Source of the DNA: an uncultured Lachnospiraceae bacterium
Lineage (GTDB): Bacteria > Bacillota > Clostridia > Lachnospirales > Lachnospiraceae
Assembly: GCA_947177465.1 (NCBI GenBank)
Contig: CAMWUP010000011.1
Span: 1 to 16,743 of the forward strand
DNA length: 16,743 nt
Direction: 5' to 3'
Both the position numbers and the translations under genes were made by a program. How positions within the stretch are numbered: position 1 is the stretch's first letter; each line of letters starts with the position of its first letter. The notes beneath the pieces are model-generated. The model saw nothing but the letters and a program-made list of their open reading frames with translations, was not told the origin of the DNA and did no database searches. Of this stretch, positions 7,253 to 13,682 are shown in pieces.

Positions 7253-8980
7253 TTATCTCAATGGCTCCTGCAATGCATTTCTGATTGCTGCCTGTTCAAT
7301 AGACCATTGCGTACAAGCGTCATAGCCATAGGATTTCGCACGTCCGCGCATTTCATTTACAATTGCCTGAAACTCTTCTTCCGTTTCTGCATAGATGGCT
7401 CTCCAGCTATAATCCTTCAGACAGGTTGCCACCTGTACCCACGTACTTTCAAGCTGTGGCTCTCTCTCCGGTAAGGAAAAGGTAGTCGGCACATCAACTA
7501 CGTAATTACAACTATCCATATACTCTTCCAAAGTATTATAGCCCGTATACGCTCTCCAGTCTCTCTCCGCCTCACAGCGTCCCTCCGGAACCAGATTGCT
7601 CGCCCAGTACTGCTGGTCATATCTTTCTCCCGACTCCGGATTAATATCAGCAGAAGTCCATGTCGTATTGTTTACCTGGAAAGCGCCCTCATTAAAGGTT
7701 GCGCCGCCCCATTCATTGGGCATCAAGGTTTTTCTGTCCTCAAAACAGGTCTTTCCAAACTCTGTAAAATAGGTCTTGCCATTTTCATCATAATCCCAGC
7801 AAAGACCCTTAGGACCATAATCCATGGTCAGACGTCCCTCCGGCGTACACAGCCAGTTGATGATTTCCATGCAAAGCTCAGGATACTGGGTCTTTGCCCC
7901 GATACTCCATACACGGTTGCTGCCCAATGTGCTCAAACCACCAACGATGGGGCATGCCTCTGTAGGTACCAGGCTTTCCATGATTTTGTTGATTTCCTCT
8001 CCTTCTTCATTCTTTCCATAATGTATCTCTTTGTTGTAAGCCAAAGAACCGGCATAATTGAAGATGGAGAAAAGTACCTGACCGTTCTGCACTTTCTCTA
8101 TCATATTGTCGTAGGTCTGAGTCATGGAGTCCGGGTCAAGCAGACCGTTGCGGTACAGTTCATTAAACCATGCAAGCATCTCCAGATATGGACTGTCAGG
8201 TGACAGCGCATCGTAATACTCGCCGGTTCTTACATTATAATGTCCAAATCCAAATTCATCATAGCCGTAATATGCCGTCGCCATCGCTTTGACGTACATG
8301 ACATAGTTACCATCCCAATCCGGCCAGAGAGACATTGCATAAGTAGGCTTTCCATTGTCTGCCGTCGGGCAAATCTCCTTCATTGCAATCAAAACATCCA
8401 TCAAATCATCCAAATCATTTACTTCCGGATGCCCTAACTGCTGGTATAAATCCCAGCGGATATCCCATGTGTAGAAAAATGCCTCATGACTTTCAGAGCT
8501 GGAAGCTACATTGTGTCCAAAGCCATAAATGGTATTGGCTTCTCCAATGACATTTCCATCCTTATCCTTCTGTGCGGATACAATCTTGTTCTTGTTCAGC
8601 GCATCCTGCATGTTTTCCCAAATATAAGGACCATATTCCTGCACAAGATTATCCTCTTCCCAGTCATACAGAAGACCTGCGGCAACTGCCTGCATATAAT
8701 CCTTATCATCAGAACCCCATACAACAATGTCACCCAGATCACCGGCTTCCATACGGGTGTCAAACACGCCGTCGCCGTCGGGAATCAGATTTACCTTAAC
8801 ACCAAATCTGTCCTTCAAAATCTGTGCAAACCACCCCTGCATTTCGCCGGAATAGTTTGCAAGCTGGCTGTAAATGGTAAGAGTGATATAGTCTTTTTCC
8901 TTACTTCCACAGCCTGTCAGCAGTCCGCTGACCATAATAAGCGTCAGCGCGAGCGCTATCATTCTTTTCATCTTTTTCAT
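7253..8980 (-). CDS. Sugar ABC transporter solute-binding lipoprotein (LplA type)
   Basis: A 575-residue extracellular binding protein. The N-terminus is a lipoprotein signal with lipobox LLTGC, so C24 would be lipidated and the protein tethered outside the membrane. The mature part is a large family-1 solute-binding protein (CUT1 class); its size above 500 residues fits the LplA group paired with LplB/LplC permeases, which take up complex oligosaccharides. Many Trp and Tyr residues (for example WPDWDGNY, WSADINPE) suit stacking on sugar rings. AAAGGAGG (9000-8993) lies 12 nt and a second GAAAGG 3 nt before the ATG at 8980; in-frame ATGs at 8971 and 8962 are possible. It follows the second permease by 36 bp. 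The ligand is not shown by sequence; a xyloglucan or beta-glucan oligosaccharide is inferred from the neighbours. Confidence 0.93.
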   Translation of the reverse strand: MKKMKRMIALALTLIMVSGLLTGCGSKEKDYITLTIYSQLANYSGEMQGWFAQILKDRFGVKVNLIPDGDGVFDTRMEAGDLGDIVVWGSDDKDYMQAVAAGLLYDWEEDNLVQEYGPYIWENMQDALNKNKIVSAQKDKDGNVIGEANTIYGFGHNVASSSESHEAFFYTWDIRWDLYQQLGHPEVNDLDDLMDVLIAMKEICPTADNGKPTYAMSLWPDWDGNYVMYVKAMATAYYGYDEFGFGHYNVRTGEYYDALSPDSPYLEMLAWFNELYRNGLLDPDSMTQTYDNMIEKVQNGQVLFSIFNYAGSLAYNKEIHYGKNEEGEEINKIMESLVPTEACPIVGGLSTLGSNRVWSIGAKTQYPELCMEIINWLCTPEGRLTMDYGPKGLCWDYDENGKTYFTEFGKTCFEDRKTLMPNEWGGATFNEGAFQVNNTTWTSADINPESGERYDQQYWASNLVPEGRCEAERDWRAYTGYNTLEEYMDSCNYVVDVPTTFSLPEREPQLESTWVQVATCLKDYSWRAIYAETEEEFQAIVNEMRGRAKSYGYDACTQWSIEQAAIRNALQEPLR

Positions 8981-9016
8981 ATGCCTTTCTATCCTCCTTT
9001 ATATTAGTGAAAACTG

Positions 9017-9988
9017 TCAGCCCTTAACAGCTCCCAGCATAATACCTTTGACAAAATACCGCTGCATAAACGGATAAACCAGCAGTATGGGAATAATGGA
9101 TACCATGGAAACGGTATATCTGATAACCTTCGCATTGAGCGCTGTCTGCATAATTCCCTCCGCCGCAGACGAGCTTACACCACCGTTCATCAGCGCGCCA
9201 ATGTTGGAGCTTGTCGTCAAATACAGATACAGCCTGTGCTGCAGGGTATATAATTCCGGCGCATTCTGCATCAGAATCAAGGAATCCGTAAAAGAGTTCC
9301 AATGTCCCACCGCGCCGAAAATGGCAATCGTAGCCAAAATCGGCATGGACAAGGGCCAGATAATCTTACGGAAAATCGTCCAGTAACCGGCGCCATCCAT
9401 AAATGCGCTCTCCTCCAGCTCTGCCGGAATCGACTCGATATAGGTTTTAACCAGTATGATATTGTAGGGCGCCACAATACCCGGGATAATGTATGCCATG
9501 AAATTGTTGGTCAGTCCCAGCATGGACATATTCAAATACCAGGGAATCGTTCCTGCATTAAAGTACATGGTAATCACCAGAAAACGGTACCAGAACTTTC
9601 TGTGCCACAACTGCTGCTTTGTCACCAGATATCCCACAAAGGCGGAAGCCATTACCATGAGCGCCGTGCCCAGTATGGTTCTTCCTATGGAAACAAAGAA
9701 TGCCTGCCCTATTTCGTTAGCCTTTACCAAATTGACATAATTGTCAAGATTAATTCCTCTCGGAACAAAATTAATCAATCCCCTGCTGACCAAATCATTA
9801 GAAGAAATGGTATTGATAAACAGGTAGTAAAACGGGAAAATACAGCTTAATGTAAATATGATAAAGAAGCCGTAATTCAGTATATTAAATACAATGTCGC
9901 CGGGAGTGAGCTTATATGACCTTTTATGGGTTTTGTAATACTGCTTTTCCGCCTTTGCGTCTAACTTTTCTTGTGCCGTCTTCGCCAT
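9017..9988 (-). CDS. Sugar ABC transporter permease (LplC type)
   Basis: A 323-residue membrane permease with about six transmembrane helices. The cytoplasmic EAA loop that docks on the ATPase is at ~190-210 (ELEESAFMDGAGYWTIFRKI), and the C-terminus ends in the usual FVKGIMLGAVKG of this group. It forms a heterodimer with the permease encoded just upstream. The start ATG at 9988 has AGGAGG (10002-9997) 8 nt upstream. No ATP-binding subunit is encoded in the window; CUT1 transporters of Firmicutes commonly share an MsmK-type ATPase encoded elsewhere. Confidence 0.95.
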   Translation of the reverse strand: MAKTAQEKLDAKAEKQYYKTHKRSYKLTPGDIVFNILNYGFFIIFTLSCIFPFYYLFINTISSNDLVSRGLINFVPRGINLDNYVNLVKANEIGQAFFVSIGRTILGTALMVMASAFVGYLVTKQQLWHRKFWYRFLVITMYFNAGTIPWYLNMSMLGLTNNFMAYIIPGIVAPYNIILVKTYIESIPAELEESAFMDGAGYWTIFRKIIWPLSMPILATIAIFGAVGHWNSFTDSLILMQNAPELYTLQHRLYLYLTTSSNIGALMNGGVSSSAAEGIMQTALNAKVIRYTVSMVSIIPILLVYPFMQRYFVKGIMLGAVKG

Positions 9989-9996
9989 ATCTCACA

Positions 9997-10002
9997 CCTC
10001 CT
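9997..10002 (-). promoter_or_regulatory. Ribosome binding site overlapping the upstream stop codon
   Basis: AGGAGG shares bases with the TAG stop (10003-10001) of the first permease gene and lies 8 nt before the next ATG. The overlap suggests translational coupling of the two permease subunits. Confidence 0.7.
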
Positions 10003-11455
10003 ATACAATGCTCTCGCCGCGTACCAGCTTGGAAATCGTATTGGCACCAAACAAAAGCACAACACTGATTACGGATTTTACCATACCAATCATGGTTGAC
10101 AGAGGTATCGCACCGTTCATAATACCCAGCTTATACACATACAAATCAAGTACCATATTCACGTTTGTGTTATTGGGATTGTCAAATACCATATACTGGT
10201 CCATACCGTTGCTCAGAATCCCCGCCACAGCCATCAGAAGCATAACCATATAGGTAGGAATCAGACCCGGAAGCGTAATATGCCACATCTTCTGGAAACG
10301 TCCTGCGCCGTCTACGGTTGCCGCCTCATAGAGCTGCTGGTCGATACCGGAAATACCCGCTATGTAAATGATAGCGCTCCAGCCGATTCCCTTCCAGGTT
10401 CCCCAGGCCAGCATCTTCAGCCAGTGATGGGAAGAGCTCATCAGCATATTTTTGCCTTCTGACCATGCACCGGCATTTATCATCATACTGCTGATAAAAC
10501 CGTCAGAAGAGAAAATCGCAAGCGCAATCGCATATACCAGAACCCAGCTTATAAAGTTGGGAATCGTCGCAAAGGTCTGTACAAAACGCTTCACCCGCTG
10601 GCTCTTAACCTCGGAGAGGAAAATCGCAAACGCCATCGGCAGCCAGCTTGTTGCAATACCGAGCGCGCTCATGGCGAGCGTATTTCTCAGTACTCTCACA
10701 ATATCGCTTCGGGTCGCTGCATTTTGGAACAGCATGGTAAAATACTGGAATCCCACAAAGTTGTCCTTTGAGAGTGTACCGCCCGATGTATAATCAAAAA
10801 ATGCATAACGCCATCCCCAGAGTGGCAGATAACTGAATACAAAGCACAGCGCTGCAAAAGGAAGGAACATCAAAAACAGTTTAAATTTAGATTCCATCTC
10901 AAATTTAGACTCTTTTTCAGGCTTCGGAAGCATAACCTGCACAAGCACCGTCGCCACCAAAATAACTGCTGCCAGAATAAAGAAAAAAAGCCAGTTGGAA
11001 AGAGGGAAATTGGGAATCACCTTATCGGACCTTGTAGTCTGTGCAACCTGCGAATATGCCAGATAGATGCCGCCAAGTCCCACTATCTGTGCAATGGCGC
11101 CTCCGATACCAAACCAGTTACCAAGCTTTTTCATCTTCACATTGCCCAGCGACATACAACCCATCACCGCGCCGGCTGCAATGCCCAGACAGACAATCAT
11201 ACTTGCAATAAAAAGAAGAACAAACGAAGATTCCTGTATCCAGCCCTGATTAAAGGCACGGGTACACTGCTTCACCAATCCGGAATAGGAAATTCCGGAA
11301 GTAAACAGGGACATGTTTTTGTTTATGTAATCACATATTTTTGCCGGATTCAGACCCGGGAAAAACATCATGACTACCGAAAGCAGAACGCCAATACGCG
11401 CCACATAGTAAACATATCCGGCTGCTTTTTCCTTTCCTTTCTTACCATCTTCCAT
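10001..11455 (-). CDS. Sugar ABC transporter permease (LplB type) with an N-terminal four-helix extension
   Basis: A 484-residue protein. Residues ~190-484 are a normal LplB-type permease: it starts with KLFLMFLPF, has the EAA loop at 377-395 (YEAATVDGAGRFQKMWHITLP) and a full set of membrane helices. Residues 1-188 are extra. LplB-type permeases are usually near 300 residues, and this extension adds four hydrophobic segments (about 16-34, 77-97, 114-134, 153-176), an external loop of about 40 residues, then a charged linker with ESKF repeated twice. I do not recognise the extension. It is in one open frame with a good start: ATG at 11455 with GGGAGG (11467-11462) 6 nt upstream, so a fusion is more likely than a misread. 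This is the first gene of the transport operon, directly behind a promoter with a good -10 box. Confidence 0.92.
   Translation of the reverse strand: MEDGKKGKEKAAGYVYYVARIGVLLSVVMMFFPGLNPAKICDYINKNMSLFTSGISYSGLVKQCTRAFNQGWIQESSFVLLFIASMIVCLGIAAGAVMGCMSLGNVKMKKLGNWFGIGGAIAQIVGLGGIYLAYSQVAQTTRSDKVIPNFPLSNWLFFFILAAVILVATVLVQVMLPKPEKESKFEMESKFKLFLMFLPFAALCFVFSYLPLWGWRYAFFDYTSGGTLSKDNFVGFQYFTMLFQNAATRSDIVRVLRNTLAMSALGIATSWLPMAFAIFLSEVKSQRVKRFVQTFATIPNFISWVLVYAIALAIFSSDGFISSMMINAGAWSEGKNMLMSSSHHWLKMLAWGTWKGIGWSAIIYIAGISGIDQQLYEAATVDGAGRFQKMWHITLPGLIPTYMVMLLMAVAGILSNGMDQYMVFDNPNNTNVNMVLDLYVYKLGIMNGAIPLSTMIGMVKSVISVVLLFGANTISKLVRGESIV
10883..10912. repeat. 18-nt-period direct repeat at the permease fusion junction
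   Basis: AAATTTAGATTC (10883-10894) and AAATTTAGACTC (10901-10912) match at 11 of 12 bases with a period of 18 nt, which is six codons. In the protein this gives ESKF twice, between the extra N-terminal domain and the permease domain. Confidence 0.7.
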
Positions 11456-11486
11456 ACTTTACCTCCCAAACATCTATTGATTTCCT

Positions 11487-11508
11487 GCTCGGAGCGCATA
11501 CTCCAAGC
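11487..11508 (-). promoter_or_regulatory. 5' leader hairpin of the transport operon
   Basis: GCTTGGAG (11508-11501) pairs with CTCCGAGC (11494-11487) around a 6-nt loop. One of the eight pairs is U-G only in RNA from the - strand. It lies a few bases after the predicted transcription start and about 20 nt before the ribosome binding site, so it may protect the 5' end. Confidence 0.5.
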
Positions 11509-11518
11509 ACTTAATTTT

Positions 11519-11524
11519 ATTATA
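11519..11524 (-). promoter_or_regulatory. -10 box of the transport operon promoter
   Basis: A perfect TATAAT (11524-11519) lies about 64 bp before the first permease ATG. No good -35 box is found at 16-18 bp upstream (the best is TATTTT), a pattern expected when an activator such as an AraC-type regulator is required. The rest of the 272-bp gap 11456-11727 holds the leader hairpin, a palindrome at 11565-11579, a weak hairpin at 11641-11659 and the terminator of the neighbouring gene; no small gene was seen in it. Confidence 0.6.
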
Positions 11525-11564
11525 CAAAAAGGGAGAATTCAAAAATACCGCAAATACTTGATAG

Positions 11565-11579
11565 AAATTACAGTAATTT
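11565..11579. promoter_or_regulatory. 15-bp palindrome upstream of the transport promoter, candidate operator
   Basis: Two perfect 7-nt arms (AAATTAC and GTAATTT) meet around a single central base, 41 bp upstream of the -10 box, centred near -60 relative to the likely start. The position suits an activator site. The AT-rich make-up means chance cannot be excluded. Confidence 0.4.
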
Positions 11580-11673
11580 TTTGCCCGTCAAAGGCTCATT
11601 TACTTTGGTTGTTGCTGTATCCATAAAGATTTTTGATATGTTTCCCGACGGATGGGAAATCTCAACACCACAC

Positions 11674-11708
11674 ACAAAAAGCGGCATACCAAACTGATAT
11701 GCCGCTTT
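11674..11708 (-). terminator. Intrinsic terminator of the surface-protein gene
   Basis: GATATGCCGC-like arm (11696-11708 with its AAA flank) pairs with 11676-11690 around a 5-nt loop; the stem is GC-rich, has one T-G wobble, and ends in TTTTT. It lies about 20 bp after the stop codon at 11728 and separates this gene from the transport operon. Confidence 0.88.
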
Positions 11709-11727
11709 CTTTATGTGGTTATGTTAC

Positions 11728-13539
11728 TTATTTGTTGCCTTTTTTCTTCTTTGATACTACTACGCCTGCTACTACTGCAATCACTACTACCACAACTACC
11801 ACAATAACGACAATCATTACAGTGTTGTTAGAGGATTCGCTTTCTACAGGTGCGGGAGTGCTCTCATCGGTGGGTGCCGGCGCGCTCTCGCTAGAGGTAT
11901 TATCCGGAGTTTCTGCCGGAGCTGCGTCATTTGCAAAGCCGCTTACATCAAAGCTGATTTCAATGCTCTGGGTGGGAGCTGCATAGTAAGGAAGCTCGGA
12001 AATCGCATTGTTCCAGATGTTTGCTAAAAGCACCTTCTGCACTTCCTTGGAGTCAGGATCTAAGAACGCACTCTCCTGCTCTGTGATAGTCTTTCCATCC
12101 ATTTTCAGCACAACATTGGAAATCACAACTTCGTCGTTTACAGGCAAATCCGTAGATACAAACAACAGATTAAACAAGCCTTCTGTGCCGAGAATCGGCT
12201 GATCCTGGAACTGTCCGGAGAAATCAAAGCCCGTCACAGATACCGTATATGTACCATTGCCGGTGATTTCAACATCAGTAAAGCTGCCGCCCTGTGCAAT
12301 CCACTCGCCGTCAACAAAGCCCAGCTGGTCGAAGCATCCGGAATCCTTGCCGTAAGTTGCATCATCAAAGGAGTTACGGAAAATCCATGTAGGAGTCTGA
12401 ATACCGATGTATGCATGATAGGTTCCGTTCGGGTCAAATGCATTCTGAGGCGCTTCCTCGCCCGCTGCGCCTGAAATCAGATAGATGGTAGGGGTAATTT
12501 CAAAGGTCAAAGTGGTAAAGCCCTTGGGAGACTCTGCAAGATACTTGTCACCCCATTCATTGTAGCCGCCGCCGATACGAACGCACTGTGCTTCCGCGTA
12601 GTCGCCGGTACCTTCAGCCCAGCAGGACTTGCCCGCGGAAAGGTCGGTTGCTACTTCCTCGCCGTCTAAGAATACCTTTACTTCAAAGGTGCTGTCGGGA
12701 GAAACTGCCGCTGCATCGTCAACGACGAAGCAGGGAGCTGTAAACCATGTATAATATACCTCGGAAGGGAACTCCAGTGTAAGAGTCGTGGTCTCGCCGC
12801 TCTTAATCTCGCCGTTGGTTGCCACAATATCGCCTGCATTACTTCCGGCGCCGTCGCCGTAGTACTGAAGACCCCAGTCATTCTCTTCTGCCAGGTCACC
12901 GCCGAATGCGATAAATGCAGGATAGCTTTCCTCGCTGAGAGTCGTTGTCACTTCGCCGCCTGCTGCGTTGCAGAGCACACCGTCGCCCAAAGTAAAGGTT
13001 ACTTCGATGGTATTGATGTCTGTGATGCTTCCGTCTACAGGTGTAGGTGTAATGCCGTCTGTGCTGCCGTCTGCAGTACGTGCACTTTCAACTGTGGTTG
13101 CATCGGAAACCCATGCATTGTACAGGTTGGTTCTGGTAGCAACACCGTCATCAGAGCTGGTGTAAGGCGTACCTGTCAAGGCAACCTCTTCGCCGTTAAT
13201 CTTAACGGAATCAATCGTCATGTAGCTGTTGGGGAACGCTGCTTCACCGTTGCTGATTTCTACATCGAAGAACGCGATGTCCGGTGCGCCGCCGGCCTCC
13301 GTAAAATCAAGTCCTACTGTGTAAGTACCGTTGCCGGTCACCTCTGCAGTAGTCGCTACAACAGGTGAATAATCATTACCGTCGTTCCAGTACTGCACTG
13401 CCCATGCATTATCTGCAAAAGACAGATATGCAACGGTCTCTCCTTCTGCAGATGCATTCAGCTTCATCAACGAAAAGGTTGATACTGCCAAAGCAAGAGC
13501 AAGAACGGAGGCAAATACTTTCTTCATTGTCTTTTTCAT
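11728..13539 (-). CDS. Non-catalytic surface protein with three related CBM-like modules and a C-terminal membrane anchor
   Basis: A 603-residue secreted protein with no enzyme motif that I recognise. Order: signal peptide with ASA before E32; module A ~35-185; module B ~207-353; module C ~374-535; a Pro/Ser/Thr/Glu-rich linker ~538-572; a very Val-rich membrane helix ~574-595; tail KKKKGNK. Each module shows the same series of elements: an opening strand with aromatic residues (WAVQYWNDG, WGLQYYGDG, WIFRNSFDD), then EVTGNGTYTV / EIKSGETTTL / EITGNGTYTV, then NGEEV / DGEEV / MDGKTI, then a closing strand (IEVTFTL, TLTFEIT, IEISFDV). This looks like a beta-sandwich carbohydrate-binding fold; the GH5 enzyme of the same locus carries a further copy. 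The probable job is to hold glycan at the cell surface next to the transporter. The ATG at 13539 has AGGAGGG (13555-13549) 9 nt upstream. Confidence 0.85.
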   Translation of the reverse strand: MKKTMKKVFASVLALALAVSTFSLMKLNASAEGETVAYLSFADNAWAVQYWNDGNDYSPVVATTAEVTGNGTYTVGLDFTEAGGAPDIAFFDVEISNGEAAFPNSYMTIDSVKINGEEVALTGTPYTSSDDGVATRTNLYNAWVSDATTVESARTADGSTDGITPTPVDGSITDINTIEVTFTLGDGVLCNAAGGEVTTTLSEESYPAFIAFGGDLAEENDWGLQYYGDGAGSNAGDIVATNGEIKSGETTTLTLEFPSEVYYTWFTAPCFVVDDAAAVSPDSTFEVKVFLDGEEVATDLSAGKSCWAEGTGDYAEAQCVRIGGGYNEWGDKYLAESPKGFTTLTFEITPTIYLISGAAGEEAPQNAFDPNGTYHAYIGIQTPTWIFRNSFDDATYGKDSGCFDQLGFVDGEWIAQGGSFTDVEITGNGTYTVSVTGFDFSGQFQDQPILGTEGLFNLLFVSTDLPVNDEVVISNVVLKMDGKTITEQESAFLDPDSKEVQKVLLANIWNNAISELPYYAAPTQSIEISFDVSGFANDAAPAETPDNTSSESAPAPTDESTPAPVESESSNNTVMIVVIVVVVVVVIAVVAGVVVSKKKKGNK

Positions 13540-13682
13540 ACTTTATTACCCTCCTGATTAAATTGAGCAGACTTAATCGTTTTCGAAAAAAACTCATAAG
13601 GACTGCTAGTATTACATAGCAAGTGTAACGAAGTTTGCAAAAGAAAAAAACCATTCCTTTTTTACATTTTATACGAGGAAAA
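13540..13682 (-). promoter_or_regulatory. Upstream region of the surface-protein gene with candidate promoters and TGTAA elements
   Basis: This 143-bp gap holds no gene. Two weak promoter candidates exist: TATAAA (13673-13668) with a poor -35, and TTGCAA (13640-13635) with TGTAAT 18 bp later. TTACA/TGTAA pentamers occur at 13612-13616, 13624-13628, 13662-13666 and 13683-13687; the last two are direct repeats 21 bp apart, the spacing often bound by AraC-type proteins. A TTTTCGAAAA palindrome lies at 13580-13589 and a TGCTA/TAGCA stem at 13604-13621. No clear terminator for the upstream kinase gene was seen, so read-through is possible. Confidence 0.4.

Noticed and set aside
11641..11659. Inverted repeat TTTCCC/GGGAAA
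   Set aside because: Six-bp stem with no T-run and no clear position relative to a promoter; noted only as part of the gap.
11745..11820. ACT/ACC-rich low-complexity stretch resembling a microsatellite
   Set aside because: On the - strand it encodes the Val-rich membrane helix of the surface protein; codon use explains the pattern.
13575..13600. Possible catabolite-responsive element around CGAAAACGATTAAG
   Set aside because: At least two mismatches at conserved positions of the cre consensus; too weak to call.
13640..13662. A-run and T-run flanking GGAATGG as a terminator of the kinase gene
   Set aside because: The stem would be A-T pairs only with no GC core, which is not stable enough for an intrinsic terminator.
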